Below, piece by piece: positions 1 to 8,466 of a DNA stretch of 64,000 bases. The DNA lies in contig NZ_OY761461.1 of NCBI RefSeq assembly GCF_963664555.1, positions 2,976,001 to 3,040,000 on the forward strand, read 5' to 3'. A program made the position numbers and the translations under genes. Source of the stretch: Labilibaculum sp. (GTDB lineage: Bacteria > Bacteroidota > Bacteroidia > Bacteroidales > Marinifilaceae). The notes under the pieces were generated by a model, which was not told the origin of the DNA, ran no database searches, and saw only the letters and a list, made by a program, of their open reading frames with translations. Numbering within the stretch: position 1 is the first letter of the stretch; each line of letters begins with the position of its first letter.

Positions 1-38
1 TTTTCAAATTATTTCTTCTGCTCTATAGAATGTTTGCC

Positions 39-500
39 TTACTTATTCTTGTATTTCTTTTGCAGTGCATTCAAAAAATATCTTAGGTACTGATCTAAAA
101 ATTCTCGATAGTGTTTATGATCTGGATTACGGAAAAAAGCACTCAACTCATGTTTGCTTATTTTTTTATCTATTAAGGCGAGCATATCTAAGATGTCATC
201 TGATTTCAAGTCCAATGCAATTTTTAGTTTCCGAAGAATCATATTATTGCTTAAAGGATCTTCTGGCTCTGGTAGTGGGCCTTCTCTTTTTCCGCGTTTT
301 TCAATGATTAATCCGTTGAGGAAAATAGCCAGTTCTTTATCTGTGATTTCTATTAATAAAGGGTCATCATCTTTTTTAAACCAACCATCCAAATCCGCTT
401 TACTGACATCGTAATTGGCTAATTTAAAAAGTTCAATCATTTTGAGATCACTAAAGTCAAACACGTAACGAACACGTCTTAATATATCATTATTGGTCAT
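39..500 (-). CDS. yehS: DUF1456 family protein, YehS-like
   Basis: The 153-residue protein consists of two similar halves, which is the DUF1456/YehS layout. The first half begins NNDILRRVRYVFDFSD and the second begins NNMILRKLKIALDLKSDD; each runs on to a pattern of the type KxxLxxxFxxPD. The repeats are separated by a basic-then-acidic linker (residues about 68-84). It has no signal peptide or membrane segment, so it should be cytoplasmic. The family function is not established. It is upstream-independent of the glucan locus: a terminator at 661-688 closes the preceding GH3 transcription unit. Its own promoter must lie in 501-656, where I recognise no consensus. Confidence 0.85.
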   Translation of the reverse strand: MTNNDILRRVRYVFDFSDLKMIELFKLANYDVSKADLDGWFKKDDDPLLIEITDKELAIFLNGLIIEKRGKREGPLPEPEDPLSNNMILRKLKIALDLKSDDILDMLALIDKKISKHELSAFFRNPDHKHYREFLDQYLRYFLNALQKKYKNK

Positions 501-660
501 ATTGTCTTTTATTTAATTTTCACTTCATTCATAATTTTCATTTTCCTAATCTACCCCCCGTTACTTGTGAGGCAGTTGCGCTAATCAACTCTTATTGTAT
601 TCAGGTTCCCGAAACTACAAAACAATAAGTGCTTCCCAAAAGAAACAAGAAGAAATAAAA

Positions 661-688
661 AAAGACCACCCCTTGCGGGATGATCTTT
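661..688 (-). terminator. Rho-independent terminator after the GH3 gene
   Basis: Read on the minus strand, arms AAAGATCATCCC and GGGGTGGTCTTT pair over 12 bp (two G-U pairs) around a GCAA tetraloop, followed by a run of seven T. It lies about 110 bp after the stop codon of the GH3 gene at 800-3160 and closes the left half of the glucan locus. The hairpin belongs to a duplicated block shared with 19510-19611. Confidence 0.8.
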
Positions 689-760
689 ACCTAAATGAAT
701 GAAGGGATTACTTCTATTTCCTTCGGTATGCAAAAACGATTTAAGTAGTTGTTTCTGCCA
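661..760 (-). repeat. Duplicated transporter-tail/terminator block, copy A
   Basis: This 100-bp block matches 19510-19611. Outside the hairpin about 59 of 72 aligned positions agree by eye. In copy B the block holds the last codons of a GPH symporter (LAEATT-stop), its 3' untranslated region and its terminator. Copy A still reads LAETTT-stop in the same register at 739-759, but here it lies after the GH3 stop codon. The simplest inference is that copy A is the remnant of a second symporter gene whose body was lost or replaced by GH3. Confidence 0.7.
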
Positions 761-799
761 GTGGAAATTCCTCTGGTCTACATATTTGTAATACTTATA

Positions 800-3160
800 T
801 TATGGATTATAAGTAAAACCCTTACATTTCTCGACCAGTTCCATAACCTGAGCATGGGATATTTCGCCATTGGTTATGTAAGGATATTTTATCATTGGAT
901 GATCGACCATGAAGCCTGGGAAATCTGCATTATAACCTGATTTTCCTTCTCCTGTGAACCCTTTGATCCAATTTGGAACTAATTCCATCAGCAATGCCCG
1001 GGTTTGCTTATTTTTCCAGTATTCGCTAAAAAATGTGTACTCGTCGAAAGCCAAAGGAACTTGTTGCGTTGATTGCAGGGCAACAACTTCTGATAATCTG
1101 ATATCGCGTGATGATGCTGCTGCAGAAATTGTAAATTCGCCGCTTTCAGCAATCCACATCTCTCTTTTTCCATCGTAGCAGGAGAAATCCCGGGCTTCCA
1201 ATTGAAAAGTCACTTCTTTTTCTTCTCCCGGCTCTAACTCAATTTTCGCGAACTTCTTCAACTCTTTTTTAGGGCGCAATAGTGTACTTTTATTATCGGT
1301 AACATACAATTGCACAACTTCTTTCCCTTTTACATCACCTGTGTTTTTAACAGTTAAGGTCGCTGTTACTCCTTCTTTATCGGTCGTGTTTTTTGCTGAT
1401 AATTTAAGATTACTGTATTCAAAAGTTGTATAAGACAATCCAAATCCAAAAGGAAACAGAGGTTCAATTTTCTTTTCATCGTAGTAACGATAGCCAACAA
1501 AAATGCGCTCTCCGTAAAGGACTTCGCCTTGCTCTCCCGGAAAATTTAAAAATGAAGGAGTGTCTTCTAATTTCACAGGAAATGTTTCGGCCAGTTTGCC
1601 TGATGGATTTATTTTCCCAAACAAAACATCGGCAACAGCACCAGCTCCGGCTTGTCCGCCCAGCCAGGTTTCCAAAATACCATCCACTTCATTTATCCAT
1701 GGCATAGTAACTGCGCTTCCGTTGGTAAGTACGGCAACCGTGTTTTTCTGAATTTTCGCAATCTCACTAATTAGTTTGTTATGAGATACAGGCATATTAA
1801 TATGGGTTCGGTCTATGCCTTCGGATTCGTACTGCAATGGTAAACCTGCAAATACCAAAGCAATATCGGCATCGGCAGCTGCTTTTTTGGCTTCATCTAT
1901 TAGCGACATATCATTATCATCAGATAGTTTATAGCCTTGCGCATAGCTTATTTTTATGTCCCTGCCATATTCTTTTTTGATGATGTCAAGCGCTTTATCA
2001 AGCCGGGTAGGTTTTACTTCAGAACTTCCGTTTCCCTGATAACGGGGAGCTGAGGCAAATTCTCCAATAATGGCTACACGCTTGTACTTCTCTTTTGTTA
2101 CAGGTAATATCTGATTTTTGTTCTTCAAAAGTGTTATGGCTTCTGATTCAACCTGCCGTGCATAAGCGTGATGCTTTTCAGCATTGAGTTCAGCACCTTG
2201 TTTTTCGAGAGCTTTTGCTTTAAATACAATTGTCAGGATCTCTTTTACCAATCCATCAACAACAGCAATATCCAAATCTCCGTTTTTAACCGCTTCTACA
2301 ACAAGAGAATCATTTACACCACTAACTCTGGGCATTTCGATGTGCATGCCTGCTTTCATTGCTTCAACCCGGTTAACCACTGCAAACCAGTCTGAAATAA
2401 CAATGCCTTTAAATCCCCATTCCTTTTTAAGCATATCGGTTAACAAATACGGACTTTGAGTGCCGTAAACACCCTGAACCCGATTGTAACAGGCCATAAT
2501 TGTCCATGGCTGTGCTTTTTTTACCGCTATTTCGAATGGAGTGAGGTAGATTTCGTGCAGGGTACGATTATCCATATTGGAGTTGTTGTACATGCGCATG
2601 GTTTCGACATTGTTGGCGGTATAATGTTTTAATGATGTTCCCACGCCCTGACTTTGAACTCCGTTGATATAGGCCGCTCCCAGTTCGCCTGATAAAATTG
2701 GGTCTTCAGAAAAGAACTCAAAATTTCTTCCGCCCAAAACCGATCGTTTGATGTTGACACCCGGCCCCAGAATTACATTCACTTTTTGCGCCTGACATTC
2801 TTCACCTATGGCTTGTCCAACTTTATTGACCATATCTAAATTCCATGTTGCAGAAAGTGCCGATGCAGTTGGAAAGCAGGTAGCCGGCAACTGATCGCCG
2901 TAACCAGCCTTATTGGTTGCCGGCGCCCGGCGCAGACCATGAGGACCATCTGCGACCCAAATCCATGGGATATTAAGGCGTTCGACCGGCTGTGTGCTCC
3001 AGTCATCGCGACCGGAGCAAAGGGCTGCTTTCTCCTCTAAAGTCAATTTAGAAACCAATTGGTCAATTTTATCATTGACATCCAGGTCTGATTTTTTAGT
3101 CTGTGCTTTCAATACCATATTTGATAGTATTAGGATGGAAAACAATAGTAAATTTTTCAT
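800..3160 (-). CDS. GH3 beta-glucosidase, secreted
   Basis: The 786-residue glycoside hydrolase family 3 enzyme should release glucose from the non-reducing end of beta-gluco-oligosaccharides. A signal peptide (residues 1-20, ending LKAQ) has no lipobox Cys, so a periplasmic or secreted location is likely. The order is GH3 N-terminal barrel (about 35-320), GH3 C-terminal domain (about 370-570) and fibronectin III-like domain (about 600-690, with KGKEVVQLYV). The nucleophile is Asp257 in GIVISDWFAV; KHYTANN (178-184) is the usual substrate-binding motif. It is the last gene of the left half and has its own downstream terminator. Length and domains are normal. The linkage preference (beta-1,3 or beta-1,6) is inferred from the locus only. 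Confidence 0.92.
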   Translation of the reverse strand: MKNLLLFSILILSNMVLKAQTKKSDLDVNDKIDQLVSKLTLEEKAALCSGRDDWSTQPVERLNIPWIWVADGPHGLRRAPATNKAGYGDQLPATCFPTASALSATWNLDMVNKVGQAIGEECQAQKVNVILGPGVNIKRSVLGGRNFEFFSEDPILSGELGAAYINGVQSQGVGTSLKHYTANNVETMRMYNNSNMDNRTLHEIYLTPFEIAVKKAQPWTIMACYNRVQGVYGTQSPYLLTDMLKKEWGFKGIVISDWFAVVNRVEAMKAGMHIEMPRVSGVNDSLVVEAVKNGDLDIAVVDGLVKEILTIVFKAKALEKQGAELNAEKHHAYARQVESEAITLLKNKNQILPVTKEKYKRVAIIGEFASAPRYQGNGSSEVKPTRLDKALDIIKKEYGRDIKISYAQGYKLSDDNDMSLIDEAKKAAADADIALVFAGLPLQYESEGIDRTHINMPVSHNKLISEIAKIQKNTVAVLTNGSAVTMPWINEVDGILETWLGGQAGAGAVADVLFGKINPSGKLAETFPVKLEDTPSFLNFPGEQGEVLYGERIFVGYRYYDEKKIEPLFPFGFGLSYTTFEYSNLKLSAKNTTDKEGVTATLTVKNTGDVKGKEVVQLYVTDNKSTLLRPKKELKKFAKIELEPGEEKEVTFQLEARDFSCYDGKREMWIAESGEFTISAAASSRDIRLSEVVALQSTQQVPLAFDEYTFFSEYWKNKQTRALLMELVPNWIKGFTGEGKSGYNADFPGFMVDHPMIKYPYITNGEISHAQVMELVEKCKGFTYNP

Positions 3161-3475
3161 GTTTTATTAATTACAAATTATAGGGTTTAAGGTACAAATA
3201 ATTATCATTATACACATTTAAAATCCGGCTTAAACAATCAACATAAAAGATTGATTTAAAAATCATTTGACACGAAAAAACTGATTTTAAACTTACCTAT
3301 TATACCAAATCAACATCAAAATTGATCTTATAAAATAGTGCTTAGAATCAAGTCATACCCTGACAAGAACGGCTTGGATATAGTCAGAGCATGACAAGCT
3401 GATATTTTAAGCAGGATTTTGAAATTAAATTGGTATTACAAGGATATAGTTGTGCCATAAAAATTAAAACAGTTC
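3161..3475. other. 315-bp gap with a MITE-like element
   Basis: This gap between the two GH3 genes has no credible gene. It holds a MITE-like repeat (3302-3436) and, nearer the 800-3160 gene, AT-rich DNA with short inverted motifs such as ATCAA-N9-TTGAT near 3239-3257. I find no convincing terminator for the upstream GH3 gene here and no clear TAnnTTTG box for the downstream one, so the two may be co-transcribed. Confidence 0.5.
3302..3436. repeat. MITE-like element with imperfect terminal inverted repeats
   Basis: The left end starts ATACCAAATCAACATCAAAA and the right end, read on the other strand, starts ATACCAATTTAATTTCAAAA; both continue into an AAAATA tract. The inner 21-bp end (3416-3436, ending TTGGTAT) recurs exactly at 59378-59398, far away and next to unrelated genes. 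The 135-bp size, inverted ends and dispersed copy suggest a non-autonomous mobile element. No transposase for it is in the window and I cannot define a target-site duplication. Confidence 0.5.
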
Positions 3476-5719
3476 CTATTTCACTGCAAACTCAGCACCC
3501 AAATCAGCATTGGAATTTCCTCCAATCCAAAGCATAAATTTTCCAGGCTCAACAACATTCATCATTTGCTGATTATGAAATGACAATTCGCTTGCCGGAA
3601 TTGTGAAACTCACCCTTTTGGCTTCTCCTGCCTTCAGTTTCACCCGATCGAAAGCTTTTAGTTCTCTTACCGGTCTGGTAACATCTCCAACCAGATCACG
3701 AATGTAAACCTGCACAACTTCTTCGGCAGTACATTCGCCTTTGTTGCTTAACAAAACGGATACGTTCAACTCTTCTGTTCTTGCAATTACCGGTGTTTCA
3801 ATCCGTAAGTCTGAATATTCAAAATCAGTATATGATAATCCAAAACCAAAGGGATATAAGGGTTCAAAACCTTCATCCATGTAATGAGAAGTATTTCCCA
3901 ATGATGTTTGATAGGCCTTTACGGGAATTTTATCAATTGAAGGCCAGTTATTGGGATCAACAGGTCGTCCGCTGTTTTTATGATTGTAGTGCATGGGAAT
4001 CTGTCCAACCGATTTTGGCATTGTTACCGGCAATTTACCTGAAGGTGATACTTTTCCAAACAAAATATTTGCCAATGCTGTTCCTCCCATAGTTCCCGGA
4101 TGCCATGCATACAGCACTGCATCTGCATTTTCGTATACATCTCCAATACTCAATGCTCTTCCTGCCATTACAATCAGAACGACTGGCTTGCCTGTTTCCG
4201 ATATTTCCTGTATCAGTTCTTTTTGAATTCCAGGAAGATCAAGTCTGGCCCGGCAATGAGCCTCTCCTGATAATATCGCTTCCTCGCCCACACATACAAC
4301 AACAACATCAGAGGATTTTGCAGCCTTTATTGCTTGTTTGAAACCATCTGAATTTTTGTCTCTTGTGTATTTTAATCCTTTTGCAAAATTCACCTTCGCA
4401 TTTCCCAGCAAATTTCTAATTCCTTCGAGCGGCGTAATTGATAACAAGCTGTCAGCATCGAAGCTCCATGTTCCCAATTGCTCGTATTTTTCATGAGCCA
4501 TCGGGCCAATAACTGCAACTGAATTTATTTTTGTGGAAAGAGGCAACAGCTTATTTTTATTCTTCAAAAGAACGATGCTCTGTTCGGCCGCTTCCAGAGC
4601 TGCTTTTTCTATGTCTTTTTCTCCAATTTCGCCCTGTCCGTTTTCATCTACATATGGGTGCTCAAATAAGCCCAGTTCAATTTTGATTCGCAGTATATTT
4701 CTTACTGCATCATCAACTAAATCTATATTTATAAGACCCTCATCCAAAAGTTCCTTAATATGATTTTTGTAACAGGTGGAAGCCATTTCCATATCAACGC
4801 CTGCTATCAAAGCTTTTTTTGCTGCATCTTTTTCATCAGAAGAAAAACCATGACTGATCAATTCATGAATTGACGCCCAGTCGCTGACCACCATTCCATC
4901 AAATTGCCACTCCTCTCTTAAAACCTTACGAAACAAGAATTGATTTCCCGAAGCCGGAACGCCATTCAAATCATTGAATCCTGTCATAAAAGTTCTGATA
5001 CCGGCATCCTTGGCTGCTTTGAATGATTTAAAATAAACATCCCGCAATTCTCCTTCAGGAATAAGTGTTGTATTATAATCCCGGCCTCCTTCTGCGGCAC
5101 CATAGCCGGCAAAGTGTTTTGCGCAAGCGGCTATTTTACCATTTGAAAAAAGAGAACCATTGGTGCCCTGAAAACCTTCGGTAGAAGCAACAGCCATTTT
5201 TGAAACCAAGTATGGATCTTCTCCAAAACTTTCTGCAATTCTCCCCCATCGGGAGTCTCTGGCAATATCAATCATGGGTGCAAATGTCCAGTTAACACCA
5301 GCTAAAGAAGCCTCTTGTGCTGCAATACCTGCCCCTTTTTTTACTATTTCAGGATTCCAGGCAGCTGCTTGCCCCAAAGGAATTGGGAATATGGTTTTAA
5401 AACCATGTACAACATCTCTGCCTATTAACAAAGGAATACCCAACCGACTTTCTTCAATTGCTGTTTTTTGAATTTCATTTACTGTTTTTACGTCAACTTC
5501 GTTCAAAATAGAGCCAACATTTCCAGCCTTTATTTCTTCTTTTATCTTATCCGGAATTTGTCCGGAAAAGCCATTGATCTGACACATTTGTCCTATTTTT
5601 TCATCAATTGTCATTTGCGACAAAAGTTTCTCAATCTTCTGATCATTCGTAGATAAAGAAGATACACAAGACTGTAAAAGGCAAAGACATATCCCTAATA
5701 CGTAAAATCTATTTACCAT
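3476..5719 (-). CDS. GH3 beta-glucosidase lipoprotein, BglX-like
   Basis: I start at the Met giving MVNRFYVLGICLCLLQSC, a lipoprotein signal with Cys18; the open frame extends 14 codons further but that part has no signal character. The 747-residue protein has a GH3 N-terminal domain (about 30-340), a GH3 C-terminal domain (about 390-600) and a fibronectin III-like domain (about 640-715). The nucleophile is Asp280 in GMVVSDWASI, and KHFAGYGA (201-208) is the substrate-binding signature. Residues after the lipid Cys (VSSLST) are not acidic, so a periplasmic location is likelier than the cell surface. It differs clearly in sequence from the neighbouring GH3, so the pair may split beta-1,3 and beta-1,6 or chain-length preferences (inference). 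Confidence 0.92.
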   Translation of the reverse strand: MVNRFYVLGICLCLLQSCVSSLSTNDQKIEKLLSQMTIDEKIGQMCQINGFSGQIPDKIKEEIKAGNVGSILNEVDVKTVNEIQKTAIEESRLGIPLLIGRDVVHGFKTIFPIPLGQAAAWNPEIVKKGAGIAAQEASLAGVNWTFAPMIDIARDSRWGRIAESFGEDPYLVSKMAVASTEGFQGTNGSLFSNGKIAACAKHFAGYGAAEGGRDYNTTLIPEGELRDVYFKSFKAAKDAGIRTFMTGFNDLNGVPASGNQFLFRKVLREEWQFDGMVVSDWASIHELISHGFSSDEKDAAKKALIAGVDMEMASTCYKNHIKELLDEGLINIDLVDDAVRNILRIKIELGLFEHPYVDENGQGEIGEKDIEKAALEAAEQSIVLLKNKNKLLPLSTKINSVAVIGPMAHEKYEQLGTWSFDADSLLSITPLEGIRNLLGNAKVNFAKGLKYTRDKNSDGFKQAIKAAKSSDVVVVCVGEEAILSGEAHCRARLDLPGIQKELIQEISETGKPVVLIVMAGRALSIGDVYENADAVLYAWHPGTMGGTALANILFGKVSPSGKLPVTMPKSVGQIPMHYNHKNSGRPVDPNNWPSIDKIPVKAYQTSLGNTSHYMDEGFEPLYPFGFGLSYTDFEYSDLRIETPVIARTEELNVSVLLSNKGECTAEEVVQVYIRDLVGDVTRPVRELKAFDRVKLKAGEAKRVSFTIPASELSFHNQQMMNVVEPGKFMLWIGGNSNADLGAEFAVK

Positions 5720-5837
5720 TTTTTCATTTTTAATCGTTCTTGAAAACCCAAACGGAATCAACTTTCACCTGTGTGAAAATTGAATTAGTTTAGCCCAGAG
5801 TTTCTTTCTCAGTCCCTTCAACGGCAAACTTAAAAAA

Positions 5838-5883
5838 GGGGCGCTGCACAAAGAATTCCAATGCCTTCCGAATGCAACGCCCC
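5838..5883 (-). terminator. Terminator ending the left SusCD operon
   Basis: On the minus strand GGGGCGTTGCA pairs with TGCAGCGCCCC (11 bp, one G-U) around a 24-nt loop and is followed directly by TTTTTT. It lies 80 bp after the stop codon of the PKD/CBM lipoprotein, so it separates the GH30-GH5-SusC-SusD-lipoprotein unit from the GH3 genes, which need either read-through or a promoter in 5720-5837. Confidence 0.75.
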
Positions 5884-5964
5884 ATAAACTATTCTAATTT
5901 ATTATAATCATGAACTCTTCCAGATTTAAATCCATGAGTATATAGCCCAAACCTGACAGAGGTG

Positions 5965-6831
5965 TTATTGAATTGAACGAATTTCCACATTATCAATAGT
6001 AATTCCTTCCTTCATATCACCACCGCCACCTCTTATAACAAGATATACTGTTCCTGTAACAGCAGCGGTAAAGACCCCATTGGTTTCGGTTGAACTTCCT
6101 ACCTTAGTAAATTTCCCTGCAAATGGAGTTGTTCCACTTCCATCCCACGTATTTATGCTCAATAGTTTTTCTCCTTCATTGTAATCACCGGATACTGTTT
6201 CCGGATCACTATAACCACAATACACTTCGAACCATGTGTCAGAACAGCCTGTAGTAGAACTGATATACATATCGATTTGATAACTACGCCCTTCTTCTAC
6301 CTGGATGGCTTGGTAAATTCCATTACCTCCCCAGCTGGGCGTTGTTAAGTTAGCATTACCGTCATTAAAATTCCAGGTGCCGTTACCTGCACCCGTGCCA
6401 CCAATTGTCCATTCTGCTATATCATCTTCAGAAGTAAACTTACCTCCTCTGATTAAATTTCCAGAAATTGGATCTGAAGTTTCAACATTCACCACGCTTG
6501 ATGCTTCGCTGCTTAAAATTCCACCTGCTGCAATTACCTTATGCTTTATTTCATATTCTCCTGCATCTGGTAAGAACAATTCAAATGAATTACCGCCAGT
6601 AGAAAAACCTGTTCCATCTCCTAGATCCCAATAATTACTAATAACATATTTGTTACTATTGGTCGTAATTTGATATCTATTTGCAGAAATTTCATCCACT
6701 GAAAATCTTACGTCTATCATTTGTTCTGTTACATGTTCTTGATCGTCGTAAGTATCCTGAGTACAGGAAACCATTCCTAAAGAAGTTAACAAGACGAATA
6801 ATCCTATATATATTATTTCAATACGTTTCAT
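5965..6831 (-). CDS. PKD/CBM surface glycan-binding lipoprotein (SusE-position)
   Basis: The start chosen gives MKRIEIIYIGLFVLLTSLGMVSC, a lipoprotein signal; a frame opening 17 codons earlier has no signal character. The 288-residue mature region contains a PKD-like immunoglobulin fold (about 35-105, with YWDLGDGT) and a C-terminal jelly-roll carbohydrate-binding module of CBM4/9 type (about 118-285, beginning near LIRGGKFTSEDDIAEW and ending ITIDNVEIRSI). It follows SusC and SusD, where Bacteroidota put surface glycan-binding proteins, and acidic residues soon after the lipid Cys (TQDTYDD) fit surface export. Its likely role is to hold beta-glucan for the surface enzymes and SusCD. No catalytic motif is visible. 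Confidence 0.8.
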   Translation of the reverse strand: MKRIEIIYIGLFVLLTSLGMVSCTQDTYDDQEHVTEQMIDVRFSVDEISANRYQITTNSNKYVISNYWDLGDGTGFSTGGNSFELFLPDAGEYEIKHKVIAAGGILSSEASSVVNVETSDPISGNLIRGGKFTSEDDIAEWTIGGTGAGNGTWNFNDGNANLTTPSWGGNGIYQAIQVEEGRSYQIDMYISSTTGCSDTWFEVYCGYSDPETVSGDYNEGEKLLSINTWDGSGTTPFAGKFTKVGSSTETNGVFTAAVTGTVYLVIRGGGGDMKEGITIDNVEIRSIQ

Positions 6832-6929
6832 ATGATTATAATTTTGTGTGCTTGCCATATGGAACTCCCAAATTACACTCATCCTCCTGCGTGTAAGGCT
6901 TTTTATAGGGGTCGTTTCATATGATTATA
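6824..6929 (-). repeat. Duplicated translation-start segment
   Basis: The 17-mer TATAATCATATGAAACG (minus strand) occurs at 6824-6840 and again at 6913-6929, 89 bp apart, with similar AT-rich flanks. The downstream copy carries the start codon of the PKD/CBM lipoprotein. The upstream copy starts a five-codon frame, MKRPL-stop (6903-6920). It is either a partial tandem duplication or a leader peptide between susD and the lipoprotein gene. Confidence 0.6.
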
Positions 6930-6938
6930 TTTTGTTTT

Positions 6939-8447
6939 TTAATAAGGATTTTGAGTTAAACCGCTATCTGAATCCATCTCGGCCTGCGGAATAGGCAGAT
7001 GTTTTTTATTCTCTGTCCAAGTGTTTTTTCTGTATTCGTTTGGAGCAAGTACTGTTGATGCCATTCCGGTACGAACCAAATCCCAATAGCGCTTACCTTC
7101 GCCCACAAACTCAAGATGACGTTCCTTAATGATATTATCAACAGTAGCAGTAATGCTACCTACACCTGCCCTATCCCGAACTTCATCTAAATAAGTTTGA
7201 GCACTTCCTGTTCCTGATACTCCACGTGCTAATAATTCAGCGGCGTTAAGTAGTGTTTCAGCATATCGATAAACCCTAAGGTTATTGTTGTAATTCATAT
7301 CCGCAGAACCTGCATAACCGGCATTTCCGTTAGCTCTTGGAAGGTATTTTTTCAAAAAGTTTCCTGTGTCCTGATAACGTCCTTCGTAAGTAGCTCCAGA
7401 TTGAGCTGCATAGGTTGCAAAATTTAAAATTCCACCATTTTTACGTTGGTCATTATCCTCATACAAATCATATGCTTCCTGACGGACAGGTTCAAATCCC
7501 CAACCTCCATCAAAATCATCACTTCCTGATAAACTATTAATACCAATCAATTTAGGATAAACAGTACCCCCATCACCGATGGCACTCCCCCAATCTTTTC
7601 CTCCATTAACACTAAAATAGTTCACTTCAAATATAGATTCCTTAGTCCATTCTCCACTTTCTTCCCAAATTCCTGCAAAATCATCATTCAAGATATATTG
7701 GTGACTTGCAATAATTTCATTCATGTAAGCCAATGCTGTTGAATAGTGGCTTTCATCATTCTGATACATCACCACTTCAGTATATACCATATAAGTCATG
7801 GCCAAGGACACTCGTCCTGTATTTTCAGAAGTAGTTTTTATTGATAATCCACCATTGGCAATCACATCTTCTAATGTTGTGATTATACCTTCATAAACTT
7901 CATCGGCAGTTAACTGAGCTGCTATATATGGAAAATCGAGATTAGTTTCATAATATGGAATATTGCCCCAAAGTTTCCATAACCACATATAATAGTAAGC
8001 CCTTAATGCTTTAGCTTCAGCAATGTAAAGCGCTTTGTTTGATTCGGAAATATCCTGTACATTATCTATATATTCCAAAACAGCGTTAGCACGCTTTACT
8101 CCTGAATAAAAAGTGGTCCATAAATCGCTGCAAACAATTTCCGGTGTCGCTTCGTAATTGAACATCTTATGCAGAAAAGGCAAATCACCCTGGTCATTTC
8201 CTCCAACATACACATCATCTGACATTACATCTGACACTAAGTTAAGTTGAGTATATTGTCCCCAGGCATAATCTGTCCAGGATAATGGATCATAAGCAGC
8301 AACAAGTGCTTCAAATATACGATCCTCTGTTGTATAATAATCATCTATCAATACGCTGCTTGCCGAATCTACTTCAAGGAACTCCTCTTTACAAGAACCC
8401 AAAAGGATAAAAAATAAGCTGCAAATTAAAATATATTTATTCTTCAT
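6939..8447 (-). CDS. SusD/RagB family nutrient-binding lipoprotein (left locus)
   Basis: The 502-residue protein has a lipoprotein signal ending LLGSC, followed by KEEF, the acidic pattern typical of surface export. SusD-type TPR helices are visible, e.g. NKALYIAEAKALRAYYYMWL (about 138-157), and the family C-terminal pattern RHLEFVGEGKRYWDLVRTG followed by LPIPQAEMD and NPY at the end. It forms the substrate-binding lid over the SusC channel encoded 19 bp upstream. The binding specificity is inferred as beta-glucan oligosaccharide from the GH30, GH5 and GH3 neighbours. Confidence 0.93.
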   Translation of the reverse strand: MKNKYILICSLFFILLGSCKEEFLEVDSASSVLIDDYYTTEDRIFEALVAAYDPLSWTDYAWGQYTQLNLVSDVMSDDVYVGGNDQGDLPFLHKMFNYEATPEIVCSDLWTTFYSGVKRANAVLEYIDNVQDISESNKALYIAEAKALRAYYYMWLWKLWGNIPYYETNLDFPYIAAQLTADEVYEGIITTLEDVIANGGLSIKTTSENTGRVSLAMTYMVYTEVVMYQNDESHYSTALAYMNEIIASHQYILNDDFAGIWEESGEWTKESIFEVNYFSVNGGKDWGSAIGDGGTVYPKLIGINSLSGSDDFDGGWGFEPVRQEAYDLYEDNDQRKNGGILNFATYAAQSGATYEGRYQDTGNFLKKYLPRANGNAGYAGSADMNYNNNLRVYRYAETLLNAAELLARGVSGTGSAQTYLDEVRDRAGVGSITATVDNIIKERHLEFVGEGKRYWDLVRTGMASTVLAPNEYRKNTWTENKKHLPIPQAEMDSDSGLTQNPY

Positions 8448-8466
8448 TACTTTAAGTTTTTAATCG

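Noticed and set aside
571..590. tRNA D-arm-like string AGTTGATTAGCGCAACTGCC on the minus strand
   Set aside because: Only one arm-like hairpin is present; no acceptor stem, anticodon stem or T-arm can be built around it, so no tRNA gene is called.
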